Source: Marinomonas spartinae (GTDB lineage: Bacteria > Pseudomonadota > Gammaproteobacteria > Pseudomonadales > Marinomonadaceae). From it: DNA of 64,000 nucleotides. Made by a program: the position numbers and the translations under genes. Of the stretch, positions 1 to 8,817 are shown in pieces. The notes beneath the pieces were generated by a model, which did not search any database, had not been told where the DNA came from, and saw nothing but the letters and a program-made list of their open reading frames with translations. The stretch is from positions 1 to 64,000 of the forward strand of contig NZ_JAEMUI010000005.1 in NCBI RefSeq assembly GCF_016461715.1. The letters are read 5' to 3'. How positions within the stretch are numbered: the stretch's first letter is position 1; every line of letters begins with the position of its first letter.

Positions 1-1
1 T

Positions 2-286
2 ATCACCTTTTTTCTGATCGTTTCGTCTTTGCTGACGCTATCAGATTGCGCTACAGCAAAAGAGATTAATAAGCAACGCTGGCTTCAGCCTAATATAGAG
101 AAAATTTACTGCGAAGAGGCTGCTCTAGATCAAGACAAAGCAATAAAAGGGGAACAAGATAGCACCTCTATTCAGTTCTTGGCTTTGGTTAAAAATTATA
201 CTGCTTCAAGTGATTATCTTGAACCAGTTGGCTACTTTCTAGCGACTAAAACTTACCCTAGAGCACCGCCAGTTTTCTTGATATAG
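2..286 (+). CDS. Partial exported or lipoprotein-like hypothetical protein (3' part)
   Basis: The reading frame is open from the first bases of the window, so the true start lies upstream. The visible part begins with a hydrophobic run (FFLIVSSLLTL) followed by SDC, which resembles the end of a signal peptide and possibly a lipobox, although Asp just before the Cys is unusual. The remaining 75 or so residues are soluble and include a second Cys in IYCEEA. I recognise no family. It ends 40 bp before a CBS-domain gene on the same strand, so the two may be co-transcribed. An exported or periplasmic location is inferred only from the hydrophobic segment. Confidence 0.45.
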   Translation: MTFFLIVSSLLTLSDCATAKEINKQRWLQPNIEKIYCEEAALDQDKAIKGEQDSTSIQFLALVKNYTASSDYLEPVGYFLATKTYPRAPPVFLI

Positions 287-325
287 CTTCGCTCTTTCTA
301 ACTTTTTAACTTTGGAGAATACATC

Positions 326-919
326 ATGAAAACACTAACTTACGTTTCAACAAAAGAAGTCAATGCCTTAACCTGGCCAGTCACTATTGAAAATACAACA
401 CTATACTCACCCGCATTATGCGTGTTCACAGATTTTAAAACATCGGCTCCTCGTGTAATCGAATCCAACACTCGCGCTGATGAGTTGGTCAGACTGATGA
501 GAAAAGAACATGTTCGCATGAAGGTGGTCGTTGATGAGAAAAATAACTTTGTTGGCGTAATCAGCCTAGAAGACCTATCAGAAGATGCTTTTATTAAGCA
601 CGTGGCAAATGGTTATGCTCGTTCAGAATTGCTTGTTGCAGATTTAATGAAACCAAAAGATAAAGTACTAGCCTTGTCTTATGCCTCTCTAAAAAATTCT
701 GATATTGAATCTTTACTGTACAGTCAACGCGAAACGGAAGGCCAACATTTACTCGTTATTGATGAAGAAACAAAAACCATTCGAGGCCTCGTTTCTGCAA
801 GTGATATCGCTCGCCAGCTACGCTTAGACATTGATGTAGCCTTCTCTAGCTTTAAAAACATATACAAAATTGCTTTATTAGGCGAAAAATATAATAGTAA
901 AAAACTTAGAGTAGCCTAG
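326..919 (+). CDS. CBS-domain protein
   Basis: A 197-residue protein that seems to consist mainly of a CBS pair, the module that binds adenine nucleotides and senses energy state. The first CBS repeat spans about residues 50-95 (RADELVRLMRKEHVRMKVVV, then NFVGVISLEDL). The second spans about 108-170 and ends in IRGLVSASDIARQL. No transporter, nuclease or GGDEF domain is attached, so it is a stand-alone CBS protein of unknown partner. The ATG follows a TTGGAGAAT ribosome site. A strong bidirectional hairpin terminator lies directly downstream. The family call is solid; the specific role is unknown. Confidence 0.75.
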   Translation: MKTLTYVSTKEVNALTWPVTIENTTLYSPALCVFTDFKTSAPRVIESNTRADELVRLMRKEHVRMKVVVDEKNNFVGVISLEDLSEDAFIKHVANGYARSELLVADLMKPKDKVLALSYASLKNSDIESLLYSQRETEGQHLLVIDEETKTIRGLVSASDIARQLRLDIDVAFSSFKNIYKIALLGEKYNSKKLRVA

Positions 920-952
920 AAAAAGATTACTCATCAAGTGTGTTTTGCTTAT

Positions 953-997
953 AAAAATGAGAGGGTTCAAAGAATGACTTTGAACCCTCTCATTTTT
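953..997. terminator. Bidirectional rho-independent terminator
   Basis: A 20-bp perfect stem (AAAAATGAGAGGGTTCAAAG and its complement) with a 5-nt loop, AATGA, carries A and T tracts on both sides. It lies between the convergent CBS gene and tusA and overlaps the tusA stop codon, so it can end transcripts from either side. Confidence 0.9.
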
Positions 998-1229
998 ACC
1001 CTTCTCGTCTTTGAATCCAATAATAGTAAACATCCCCTTCTTGCTCTTGTTTAACCAAAGTATGCCCTAAAAATCGACAAAAATTAGGTATATCTCTGGT
1101 CGTAGATGGATCTGTTGCAACCACTTTTAGCACCTCAAGGGGCTCTATTTTTTTCATCTCCACATGTAGCATCATGACTGGCTCTGGGCACATTAATCCG
1201 CTAGCGTCTAACAATGAATGGTGTTCCAT
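996..1229 (-). CDS. tusA: TusA/SirA family sulfur carrier protein
   Basis: A 77-residue TusA-family protein, which carries persulfide sulfur for tRNA 2-thiouridine synthesis and related routes. The N-terminal signature LDASGLMCPEPVMML contains the active Cys in the CPxP motif. The longer reading frame beginning at 1301 is unlikely: the ATG at 1229 has a GGAGGA ribosome site 8 nt upstream, and the residues before it do not match the family. It lies just downstream of the alpha/beta hydrolase gene on the same strand, about 50 bp away. The symbol follows E. coli; paralogues such as YedF-type proteins cannot be excluded. Confidence 0.85.
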   Translation of the reverse strand: MEHHSLLDASGLMCPEPVMMLHVEMKKIEPLEVLKVVATDPSTTRDIPNFCRFLGHTLVKQEQEGDVYYYWIQRREG

Positions 1230-1276
1230 AATCTGATCCTCCGACTGATTACCCCTATTATAAACCTCCAGGTTGG

Positions 1277-1864
1277 CTAGACAAACTTTTCTGACAACCA
1301 ACTCTTAACCATGCTAGCCACCTTTGAAACCACCTCGTCTTGTGTTATGGCCTGCTTTTTTAGCGTCTTAAAATCATGATCGGCTCCTTCAACCCACATG
1401 ATCTCAATATTCTTGTTGAGTTTTTGCTCCAGGACCCAAGTAGGCTTACCGAACACATCCCTCGTCCCTTGAATAATCAAGCAAGGGACATCAACAGCTT
1501 CCAAAAACGCCAAACGATGCTTCTCAGGTTTACCGGGAGGATGAAAAGGAAAACCAAAGCAAATAACCCCCTTCACTCTATTATCACTTGTCAGCTGCGT
1601 TGCAACTCGCCCTCCCATCGATTTACCCGCAACAATGAGAGGGTCCGAGACACTTAGGTAGTCAGCAAACTCTGGTATTAATGTATCGAAACGTGGTGGC
1701 GGACGCTTTTTTCCAGTGGCCTCTTGTTCCTGCATATAGGCAAAAGTCACGGGTATGACAGGGCAACCTTTTTCTCCTAACTGCTGGCTAATGCGTTGTA
1801 GAAAGTCACTATTTTTGTGACCGACGCCCGCTCCATGAGCAAGATAGATAGGCAATATTTGCAT
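1277..1864 (-). CDS. Small alpha/beta hydrolase (KANL3/Tex30-like)
   Basis: A 195-residue single-domain alpha/beta hydrolase. It starts with the strand IYLAHGAGVGHKN, typical of the oxyanion region. The nucleophile elbow AGKSMGGR (GxSxG, about residues 101-107) supplies the catalytic Ser. Asp in QGTRDVFG and His in GADHDFK complete a plausible triad. The protein resembles the bacterial Tex30/KANL3-like and dienelactone-hydrolase-like group, whose substrates are mostly unknown. It is probably cytoplasmic because no signal peptide is seen. It precedes tusA in the same direction and is divergent from hemN. Confidence 0.75.
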   Translation of the reverse strand: MQILPIYLAHGAGVGHKNSDFLQRISQQLGEKGCPVIPVTFAYMQEQEATGKKRPPPRFDTLIPEFADYLSVSDPLIVAGKSMGGRVATQLTSDNRVKGVICFGFPFHPPGKPEKHRLAFLEAVDVPCLIIQGTRDVFGKPTWVLEQKLNKNIEIMWVEGADHDFKTLKKQAITQDEVVSKVASMVKSWLSEKFV

Positions 1865-1956
1865 GGCTTCATCTCAACACTAAAAACGAGTTTTTTAACT
1901 TGAATAAAAAGTTTCTCTCTTGAACTTAGCAAGATTTTTATTTTGACCTTAAAACC

Positions 1957-1970
1957 TTGATCCAAGTCAT
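1957..1970 (+). promoter_or_regulatory. Candidate Anr/FNR box upstream of hemN
   Basis: TTGATCCAAGTCAT lies 58 bp before the hemN start. It has the perfect left half TTGAT and a 3-of-5 right half compared with TTGATnnnnATCAA, and it resembles the TTGATCnnnGTCAA form common for Anr. An FNR/Anr gene follows hemN, which fits anaerobic control. Confidence 0.55.
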
Positions 1971-2027
1971 ACGAACAGAATCCCCATAAGAGTAAACTGC
2001 CATTAGAAAATTTAATAGGAAAACATC

Positions 2028-3398
2028 ATGATCTGGGATCCATTACTCATTCAAAAATACAACTTATCAGGCCCTCGGTATACTTCCTATCCGACAGCTC
2101 CGTTGTTCGATGCATCCATCAGCAAAATTGCTCTCATCGATAGAATGTTAAGGCCTTCAGACGCCCCAATCAGCCTCTACTTCCACATCCCATTTTGCGC
2201 TCATCTTTGTTACTACTGCGCCTGCAACAAAATTGTGACAAAACAATACGACAAGGGCGAGGAGTATGTGGAGTTATTAGGAGAGGAAATACGCCTACGC
2301 AGCTTAATGATTGACGCTGATCGTCCGGTGACACAACTGCACTTCGGAGGTGGCACACCAACCTTTTTGTCTGAGTCACAATGGCAGCAGTTATTTGATG
2401 TAATCAATAGACATTTTTCTTTGATTACCAATGGCAGTCAAGACTATAGCGTTGAGATTGACCCTCGAGAGATAAGCAAGTCAAAACTGACGCTTCTGAC
2501 AACCATGGGCATAAATCGCGTCAGCATAGGCGTTCAGGATTTCGATATAGCGGTCCAAAGAGCCATTCACCGCATACAACCTGTTGAAATAGTTGAAAAA
2601 CTCGTCAATGACTGCCGCGAACTCGGTATACGTTCTATTAACTTCGATTTAATTTATGGCTTACCGTTCCAAACTCTAGACGGTTTTAAAGAGACGCTGA
2701 ATATCGTTTTGAGATTACAACCAGAACGTATTTCTGTCTTTAACTACGCTCACTTACCTGAGCGGTTCCCTGCGCAAAAACGGATTCCAGAGGAGAACCT
2801 ACCTTCTGCAGAAATGAAGCTGCATATACTCAAAATGACCATTGATACATTAATAGAAAATGGCTACGTCTATATTGGCATGGACCATTTTGCTAAGCCT
2901 GATGATACGTTGACGATTGCTCAAAACGAAGGCAAATTGCAACGTAATTTTCAGGGGTACACCACCCATGCAGATACAGATTTGATTGCCTTTGGCGTAT
3001 CCGCGATCAGCAACTTAGGCGGCGTGTATATCCAAAACCATACTGACTTGTCTCTTTACCAAAATAGCATTGAAAACGGTCAACTCCCTATTATGAAAGG
3101 CTATATCAGCGATAATGATGACAGAATTAGACATCAAGTCATTATGACGCTTATCAGTCAATTTAGATTAAGCTTTCAAGCCATAGAACAAGAGTTTACT
3201 ATACGCTTTAAAGAGTACTTCGCAGTAGAGCTTGCTAAATTAAAGCAGCTAGAATTGGATGGCATCATTGAAATTCTGAGCCAGCAAGAAGATACTATTA
3301 TAAAAGTAACAGATCGGGGACGATTACTTATTCGCTGCGTATGCATGGTTTTTGACAAACATTTGAACAGCGTAGTCAAGTATTCAAAAGTAATATAA
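2028..3398 (+). CDS. hemN: Oxygen-independent coproporphyrinogen III dehydrogenase
   Basis: A 456-residue radical-SAM enzyme that decarboxylates coproporphyrinogen III to protoporphyrinogen IX without oxygen, in haem synthesis. Cluster ligands sit in FCAHLCYYCAC at about residues 57-66, matching CxxxCxxCxC of true HemN. The SAM-binding glycine motif is HFGGGTPTF at about 105-113. The N-terminal YNLSGPRYTSYPTAP is also typical of HemN rather than HemW-like homologues. Length matches the family at about 455-460 residues. An AGGAAA ribosome site precedes the ATG. The gene is followed 15 bp later by an FNR/Anr regulator and preceded by a candidate FNR box, so induction at low oxygen is likely. 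Confidence 0.95.
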   Translation: MIWDPLLIQKYNLSGPRYTSYPTAPLFDASISKIALIDRMLRPSDAPISLYFHIPFCAHLCYYCACNKIVTKQYDKGEEYVELLGEEIRLRSLMIDADRPVTQLHFGGGTPTFLSESQWQQLFDVINRHFSLITNGSQDYSVEIDPREISKSKLTLLTTMGINRVSIGVQDFDIAVQRAIHRIQPVEIVEKLVNDCRELGIRSINFDLIYGLPFQTLDGFKETLNIVLRLQPERISVFNYAHLPERFPAQKRIPEENLPSAEMKLHILKMTIDTLIENGYVYIGMDHFAKPDDTLTIAQNEGKLQRNFQGYTTHADTDLIAFGVSAISNLGGVYIQNHTDLSLYQNSIENGQLPIMKGYISDNDDRIRHQVIMTLISQFRLSFQAIEQEFTIRFKEYFAVELAKLKQLELDGIIEILSQQEDTIIKVTDRGRLLIRCVCMVFDKHLNSVVKYSKVI

Positions 3399-3413
3399 TC
3401 TAGGGAGAGTGAA

Positions 3414-4175
3414 ATGCCCGCAACACACACACAATCACGTTTTAGCAGTAAGTTATCTTCTCAGTGTCAAAATTGTAGCTTAAGTGCGCTATGCCTACCT
3501 ATCGCTCTGGCAGACGAAGATATTAATCGATTAGATCAAATCATTGAGCGAAAACGCCCTCTAAAGAAGGGGGAGGTGTTATTCCATCAAGGCCAACCTT
3601 TTAGTTCTGTCTTTGCCGTGAGAACCGGCACACTAAAGACTTTTAATATTACCTCTTCAGGCGAAGAACAAATCACAGGCTTCTATTGCCCTAGCGAACT
3701 GGTTGGTCTAAGCGGGATCGATGATAATACCTACCCTATTTCTGCTAAAGCACTAGAAACAACCACCGTATGCGAAATCCCATTCAGTCATTTGGAGAAT
3801 CTTTCCGCACAAATTCCGTCACTCAAACACCAGATGTTCAAAGTAATGAGCCGTAAAATTGGCGATGATCAGCAAATGATGGTACTTCTGGGCAAAAAGA
3901 ATGCTGACGAAAAAGTAGCCTCATTCCTTCTTAACCTATCGAACCGCTTTAAAAAGCGTGGTTATTCAGCGACGTCCTTCCGACTTTCCATGTCCCGTGG
4001 TGAAGTGGGTAACTATTTAGGCTTAGCAGTAGAAACAGTTAGTCGTGTGATCACACGCTTTCAAAAAAACGAATTAATCCAAGTAGATGGTAAAGAAATT
4101 TCCATTATTGACTTGCCAGAAATGCAAAAACTCGTGGGAGTTGCGCCTGACTGTGGTAAAATAGCTCAGTTTTGA
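3414..4175 (+). CDS. fnr: FNR/Anr-type oxygen-sensing Crp-family regulator
   Basis: A 253-residue transcription factor with an N-terminal cluster-binding segment, a cyclic-nucleotide-like domain and a C-terminal helix-turn-helix. Cys18, Cys21 and Cys27 (CQNCSLSALC) plus Cys120 (TTTVCEIPF) match the four [4Fe-4S] ligands of E. coli FNR. The recognition helix EVGNYLGLAVETVSRV contains the E-x-x-S-R pattern used to read TTGAT half-sites. It lies 15 bp behind hemN with an AGGGAGAG ribosome site, so it is probably co-transcribed and may control its own operon through the box at 1957. In Pseudomonas-like species the gene is called anr. Confidence 0.93.
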   Translation: MPATHTQSRFSSKLSSQCQNCSLSALCLPIALADEDINRLDQIIERKRPLKKGEVLFHQGQPFSSVFAVRTGTLKTFNITSSGEEQITGFYCPSELVGLSGIDDNTYPISAKALETTTVCEIPFSHLENLSAQIPSLKHQMFKVMSRKIGDDQQMMVLLGKKNADEKVASFLLNLSNRFKKRGYSATSFRLSMSRGEVGNYLGLAVETVSRVITRFQKNELIQVDGKEISIIDLPEMQKLVGVAPDCGKIAQF

Positions 4176-4200
4176 ACTACAAACTAGGCGCACTTTGATT

Positions 4201-4743
4201 ATGCTGTATGATGATTTCTACGTTAAGTCATTAATTCGTTCTGTTGAAGACTGGCCAAAGCCAGGCATCAACTTTCGAGATATCACCCCTATTTTTAGCG
4301 ACCCAAAAGGCATGCGTATGGTCGTTGATGCTTATGTGCATCGCTATATTACCAGCGATATTACTCATATCGCTTGTATTGATGCTCGCGGCTTTTTGAT
4401 CGCGGCCGTACTGGCATATGAACTACAAAAACCGCTGATTTTGATCCGTAAAAAAGGGAAACTGCCTGGCAAAACCATTTCACAAGCGTACGACTTAGAA
4501 TACGGTTCCGCTGAGTTGGAAATTCAGGAAAACTCAGTAAAAACTGGCGATAATGTTTTATTGTTTGATGATCTTATTGCTACAGGTGGCACCCTATTAG
4601 CAGCTATTGAGCTATTAACGAGCCAAGGTGCAGAGGTTAAAGAAGTGGCCGCTATTATTGACCTGCCCGATCTAGGTGGAAGCCAAAAATTACAGGATAG
4701 AAACATCCCCGTTTTTAATCTGTGTGCGTATGAAGGTGATTAA
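4201..4743 (+). CDS. apt: Adenine phosphoribosyltransferase
   Basis: A 180-residue purine-salvage enzyme converting adenine and PRPP to AMP in the cytoplasm. The PRPP-binding loop VLLFDDLIATGGTL lies at about residues 120-133. The N-terminal PKPGINFRDITPIF segment is diagnostic of Apt, and length is close to the E. coli enzyme (183 residues). The frame could begin at a TTG at 4195, but the ATG at 4201 gives the standard N-terminus. It lies 25 bp behind the fnr gene on the same strand and is followed by a clear terminator, so it ends that transcription unit. Confidence 0.95.
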   Translation: MLYDDFYVKSLIRSVEDWPKPGINFRDITPIFSDPKGMRMVVDAYVHRYITSDITHIACIDARGFLIAAVLAYELQKPLILIRKKGKLPGKTISQAYDLEYGSAELEIQENSVKTGDNVLLFDDLIATGGTLLAAIELLTSQGAEVKEVAAIIDLPDLGGSQKLQDRNIPVFNLCAYEGD

Positions 4744-4784
4744 TCATCTATTTGCCTTTATTCACTAGAGGCAGTCTAAAGCAT

Positions 4785-4820
4785 CAATAAAAAAGGTGGC
4801 GAATGCCGCCTTTTTTATTG
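4785..4820. terminator. Bidirectional rho-independent terminator after apt
   Basis: CAATAAAAAAGGTGGC, loop GAAT, then GCCGCCTTTTTTATTG: a 16-bp stem with one G-U pair and built-in A and T tracts. It lies between apt and the convergent porin-like gene. Confidence 0.9.
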
Positions 4821-4899
4821 ATCGACTTTTACTAGCCAGCCTTTGAAGCACTTCGCATAAAAAAGCGCGTCAAAAATATCAAGCTATCCTTCTAAACTT

Positions 4900-5466
4900 C
4901 TAAAAAGCAACATCAGCACCAACAGAAATACCATCATTACTTTTTTGACGCTGACCATTTTTGTAAATAGCTTCAGTCGCACCGTAACTAATAAAAGCAC
5001 GGGTATTGTGCGTTGTCATATACTCAAGGCGTGCGTTATAGGTATACATATGATCCAGTCGAGAAATCGTTAGCACCTCAGGAGAATAATAACCGGAAGC
5101 GTATATGCTTAAACGATTCGCCATTGGGAAGGTATAACGATACCAACCACCTAACGCTACCGCTAATGCAAGATCATTATTTTCATCTTTTAAATTAGAA
5201 TCGAGAGCATATAGACGCGCCCCTAGTCCAACCTGCAACGGCCCCGTTGCATCTGTATCTTGAATACTCAAGCCTGCATAAGCAGAAGAGGTATCTTTAT
5301 CCGCATCATGCGTCCCCCCCGCATCAATTGAAAAAGGGCCTGCATCAATACTGGCATCCGCTTTCAACAAATCGTTTCTTAAGTTCACACTTACGTTAGA
5401 AGCCAATACCATGGAAGAGCTTAGTAGCCCTGCGGTCAACAATAGTGCTTTGTTGCTTAGTTTCAT
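4900..5466 (-). CDS. YfaZ-family outer membrane protein
   Basis: A 188-residue predicted outer membrane beta-barrel. An N-terminal signal peptide (LLLTAGLLSSSMVLA, cleavage near residue 22) is followed by alternating polar and hydrophobic strands such as VSVNLRNDLLKADASIDAG and LALAVALGGWYRYTF. It ends in ...ISVGADVAF, and the terminal aromatic residue is the usual assembly signal for outer membrane barrels. The pattern resembles YfaZ family proteins, whose function is uncharacterised. It is transcribed in the same direction as ttcA, 11 bp behind it, so the two may share an mRNA. Confidence 0.75.
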   Translation of the reverse strand: MKLSNKALLLTAGLLSSSMVLASNVSVNLRNDLLKADASIDAGPFSIDAGGTHDADKDTSSAYAGLSIQDTDATGPLQVGLGARLYALDSNLKDENNDLALAVALGGWYRYTFPMANRLSIYASGYYSPEVLTISRLDHMYTYNARLEYMTTHNTRAFISYGATEAIYKNGQRQKSNDGISVGADVAF

Positions 5467-5476
5467 TAGAACTTTC

Positions 5477-6322
5477 CTATAGTGAAATAATATTCAATTT
5501 ATTAAATGCATCTTCTGATTGTTTTAAGCCTTTAAAATCAAACAGCTCATTATCAGCAAGATGGGAAGGCACCACATTCTGCATGGCAGTAAACATAGAA
5601 TCGGTTCTACCTGGGTAATCTTTTTCCCATTGCTGAAGCATATCTTTTACGACTTGCCTTTGTAGATTCTCTTGTGAACCACATAAATTACAAGGAATAA
5701 TGGGATAAGCCTTCATATCGGCAAATGCTTGAATGTCTTTTTCCTTGCAATAAGCCAATGGTCGAATAACCATATGCTTTCCATCATCACTTAACAGCTT
5801 AGGCGGCATAGACTTTAACTTACCACCGAAAAACATATTTAAAAAGAGCGTCTCAAGTATGTCATCTCGATGATGACCTAAAGCAATTTTAGTCGCGCCA
5901 ATCTCTTCTGCAAATCCGTAAAGTGAGCCACGACGTAAGCGAGAGCATAATCCACAAGTAGTCTTACCTTCTGGAACGATTTCTTTGACGATGCTATAGG
6001 TGTCTCTCTCTAAAATATGGTAATCGACTCCAATTTCGTCAAGATAGGCTGGCAACACATGCTCGGGAAAACCAGGCTGCTTTTGATCTAAATTCACAGC
6101 GATGATGCTGAAATGAATAGGGGCGCTGGCTTGTAAATTTCGTAAGATATCCAGCATAGTAAAAGAGTCTTTACCACCAGATAGACACACCATCACTTTA
6201 TCACCGTCTTCAATCATATTGAAGTCGACAATGGCCTGACCTGTTAAGCGTCTTAAACGCTTTTGCAGCTTATTAAACTCAAGTTTTTCTTTCGGGTTGT
6301 TAGATAAATCCATTATGTACAC
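5477..6322 (-). CDS. ttcA: tRNA 2-thiocytidine biosynthesis protein TtcA
   Basis: A 281-residue PP-loop ATPase that makes 2-thiocytidine at position 32 of certain tRNAs using an iron-sulfur cluster. The PP-loop is SGGKDSF at about residues 48-54. Two CxxC pairs, TCGLCSR and PCNLCGS, are the cluster ligands typical of TtcA and separate it from TilS. The [13 protein letters not shown] segment is also characteristic. The frame starts at M1 (MYIMDLS) or M4; M4 is equally possible. The neighbour upstream is a SprT-like protease gene on the same strand. Confidence 0.93.
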   Translation of the reverse strand: MYIMDLSNNPKEKLEFNKLQKRLRRLTGQAIVDFNMIEDGDKVMVCLSGGKDSFTMLDILRNLQASAPIHFSIIAVNLDQKQPGFPEHVLPAYLDEIGVDYHILERDTYSIVKEIVPEGKTTCGLCSRLRRGSLYGFAEEIGATKIALGHHRDDILETLFLNMFFGGKLKSMPPKLLSDDGKHMVIRPLAYCKEKDIQAFADMKAYPIIPCNLCGSQENLQRQVVKDMLQQWEKDYPGRTDSMFTAMQNVVPSHLADNELFDFKGLKQSEDAFNKLNIISL

Positions 6323-6405
6323 GCTATAAACTAAATGCCGCTATCTTACTATAATCATTATTTTGTCGCATTAAAAAAGCAGCAACTTGATAAAAAGCTT
6401 GCACA

Positions 6406-6963
6406 TTAGTGACGCTTTGACAAATCATCCACAAAATGCAGCTTAGTCCCACACAGCTTGCAAATATACTCTGTGCCTTTTTGCGCTCTAGTATGACGCT
6501 GTTTGGTGAACGTGTGCGTTTGACAATGGCATTGGTAGTAATAACTTTGTTTTGGTGGTGGAACATCAAAGCTATGGGTACGTTGTGGTGGAAGTCCATA
6601 CACTTTGTGCATTACCGCCTGCCACTCTTTGCCATGTGGTCGCACATCATTTCCGTATATCTGAAACACAATAATATGAGCAACCTCATGGGGCACAACC
6701 GTCTCCAAAAAGTCCTGAGGATTTTGCTGGTACATATACGAATTAAAACGCACTTCATTTTTGTGCAAATGAGCAGTACCTGCAGCTCGTCCCTTTTGAC
6801 GTAGATTCGCATTTGGTAACTCAAACTCAGTGCCGAAAAATTGATTCGCTCTGTTTATGCAGTCTACTACTTTACGCTGTATAGTCGCTAGGATCTGTTT
6901 TGGCGCATCAGTCTCATAGGATTCATTCTCCATATCGAAAGAAAGTTGGCTTTTGGCATACAT
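6406..6963 (-). CDS. sprT: SprT-like zinc metalloprotease domain protein
   Basis: A 185-residue protein of the SprT group. The metal-binding HEVAH lies at about residues 92-96, and the third ligand is probably His in RPHGKEWQ. A C-terminal zinc ribbon (YQCHCQ ... YICKLCG) is standard for SprT and for the eukaryotic SPRTN protease domain. Bacterial SprT has little direct functional data; a role in DNA-protein crosslink handling is inferred by analogy. It sits 8 bp downstream of recQ in the same direction, so the two repair-type genes are probably one transcription unit. Confidence 0.85.
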   Translation of the reverse strand: MYAKSQLSFDMENESYETDAPKQILATIQRKVVDCINRANQFFGTEFELPNANLRQKGRAAGTAHLHKNEVRFNSYMYQQNPQDFLETVVPHEVAHIIVFQIYGNDVRPHGKEWQAVMHKVYGLPPQRTHSFDVPPPKQSYYYQCHCQTHTFTKQRHTRAQKGTEYICKLCGTKLHFVDDLSKRH

Positions 6964-6971
6964 AGGCGGCC

Positions 6972-8705
6972 CTATTCCTCGTTGGTTCTTACGTCATTCA
7001 AGATGGTCAACAATTGCTCTGCATAAGAAGAAATGGCTTCAACGGATAGCCCTGTTAAACGACTCAATGAAGCGACATTGCTCGGTTTATGCTGTTGCAC
7101 TAGTCGCAACTGACGATCTGACAAAGGATTATTCTGCACTCTACTTTTCCAAGTTTTTAGTTTATGCCAATCTATCAGCTCTTTATGAAGCGCATTCTCA
7201 TCTAATATTGGATAATAACGCTCATGGGGCAAAAGTATCTGCTCTTCTCCCTTCAAAACTCGCTTGGCCTTTTGATTCAAGTGCACACAAAAAGTAGTGG
7301 AATAGTCTATTTTTATATAACTAAATCCAATTAAGTGCCGAATCACCGCCTTCCACTGAATATCGGTAAACTCCCTGCCTTTTCCAAATAAAGACAGAGT
7401 TTCACCTTGAATGCTTATAACACCTTTGTTGCGCTTTCCAAGCAGGACATCAATCAACACAGAAAAAGGCTGCACCCCTTTTGTATAATAAATAAGAGAA
7501 AGCATTTTCTGTGCCGCTATGGTCGCATTTTGCTCAGAAGACGGTGACAAACATCGATCACAGCGTCCGCAAGGCTCAATTTCTTCTCCGAAATGCGCGA
7601 GAAGATGTTTGCGGCGACACCCTCGACTTTCAAGTACTTTAAAAAGCGCATACAATCGATCATGACTCTCACAATCACTAAATTGTTGCGCCTGCAGCAT
7701 ATCTTGAAGCCCATACAATAATAAGGATTTTGCAGGCTTACCATCTCTACCAGCGCGACCAACTTCTTGAAAGTAGGCTTCCGGACTGCTCGGTAAATCA
7801 AAATGGATAACAAAACGAATATCAGGCACATCAATGCCCATACCATAAGCTGTTGTTGCTACCATAATGACACCAGGCTCATTCAGAAAACGTTGATGAT
7901 GCTTTTGCTTATCCAGCTCATGCATGGCTGCGTGGTAAGGCAAGCTAGTTAGCCCAAGGCGTTCGAGCCAGCTCGCTAGCTCTTGGGTTTTTTTTCGTGA
8001 ACGGCAATAAATAATACCCTTTTCACCCGCCATTTCATGGTGCAAAAAATACAATATTTGCTGTTTAGCTTTACGCTTTTGAGCAATTTGAATCTCAATA
8101 TTCGTCCGATCAAAACTGTTTTTTAAACGTAAACACCCGTTGATTTGCAGGGAATTTTCAATGGTCTGAATCGTTCTTAGATCGACCGTACCGGTTAACG
8201 CAATGATAGGAACCTTGGGGAAAGTGGCGCGTAGAGTCCCCAATTGGCTATATTCCGGCCGAAAAGCCTCACCCCATTGGGCGATACAATGGGCTTCGTC
8301 AATAGCAAAAAGGGAAATTTGAATATCTTTTAAAAAGCCAATTACCGTCGGTTGCACTATTTTCTCAGGCGACATAAAAAGCAAATCAACTTGATCATGC
8401 CGCAGAGCCCACACCAAATCTTCTTGCTCTTCGATATTCAAAGCAGAATTGAAAAAATAGGCATTGACCCCCGCTTTTCTGAGCACATCCACCTGTTGCG
8501 CCATTAATGCTAGTAGTGGGCTGATGATAATACCAATACCCTCACGTATTAACCCAGCAGATTGATAGACTAAGGACTTACCACCGCCAGTAGGCGCCAT
8601 CAACAAAACATCATTCCCCGAACAGAGGGCATCAATGGCTTCCTCTTGTAAGGGGCGGTAGGCTTGGTAGCCGAAACGGGACAATATAGTGTGTTTGGTT
8701 ATCAT
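6972..8705 (-). CDS. recQ: RecQ-family ATP-dependent DNA helicase
   Basis: A 577-residue superfamily 2 helicase. Motif I is APTGGGKS (about residues 37-44), motif II DEAH is at 136-139, and motif VI is HFDLPSSPEAYFQEVGRAGRDG. The RecQ zinc-binding cysteines follow in CRRKHLL ... EPCGRCDRC. The last 90 residues are shorter than the E. coli HRDC region, but RQLRLVQQHKPSNVASLSRLTGLS resembles a reduced HRDC fold. RecQ unwinds recombination intermediates with RecJ. It begins a short operon with the SprT-like gene. The E. coli protein has about 610 residues, so this one is slightly short. Confidence 0.9.
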   Translation of the reverse strand: MITKHTILSRFGYQAYRPLQEEAIDALCSGNDVLLMAPTGGGKSLVYQSAGLIREGIGIIISPLLALMAQQVDVLRKAGVNAYFFNSALNIEEQEDLVWALRHDQVDLLFMSPEKIVQPTVIGFLKDIQISLFAIDEAHCIAQWGEAFRPEYSQLGTLRATFPKVPIIALTGTVDLRTIQTIENSLQINGCLRLKNSFDRTNIEIQIAQKRKAKQQILYFLHHEMAGEKGIIYCRSRKKTQELASWLERLGLTSLPYHAAMHELDKQKHHQRFLNEPGVIMVATTAYGMGIDVPDIRFVIHFDLPSSPEAYFQEVGRAGRDGKPAKSLLLYGLQDMLQAQQFSDCESHDRLYALFKVLESRGCRRKHLLAHFGEEIEPCGRCDRCLSPSSEQNATIAAQKMLSLIYYTKGVQPFSVLIDVLLGKRNKGVISIQGETLSLFGKGREFTDIQWKAVIRHLIGFSYIKIDYSTTFCVHLNQKAKRVLKGEEQILLPHERYYPILDENALHKELIDWHKLKTWKSRVQNNPLSDRQLRLVQQHKPSNVASLSRLTGLSVEAISSYAEQLLTILNDVRTNEE

Positions 8706-8817
8706 AAGAGAATTATCTCTTAAGTAAGGGCATTGTGCATCGATTTTTAGACGCTTTTTCGCTAGAATTCGCCACTTAATCCGCTGAAATCACTTTTAAA
8801 GTTTTAGGAAATCTTAT

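Noticed and set aside
6436-6804. 122-codon plus-strand ORF opposite the SprT-like gene
   Set aside because: It is a shadow frame: the minus-strand frame carries the HExxH motif and zinc ribbon, while the plus frame has no family features or ribosome site.
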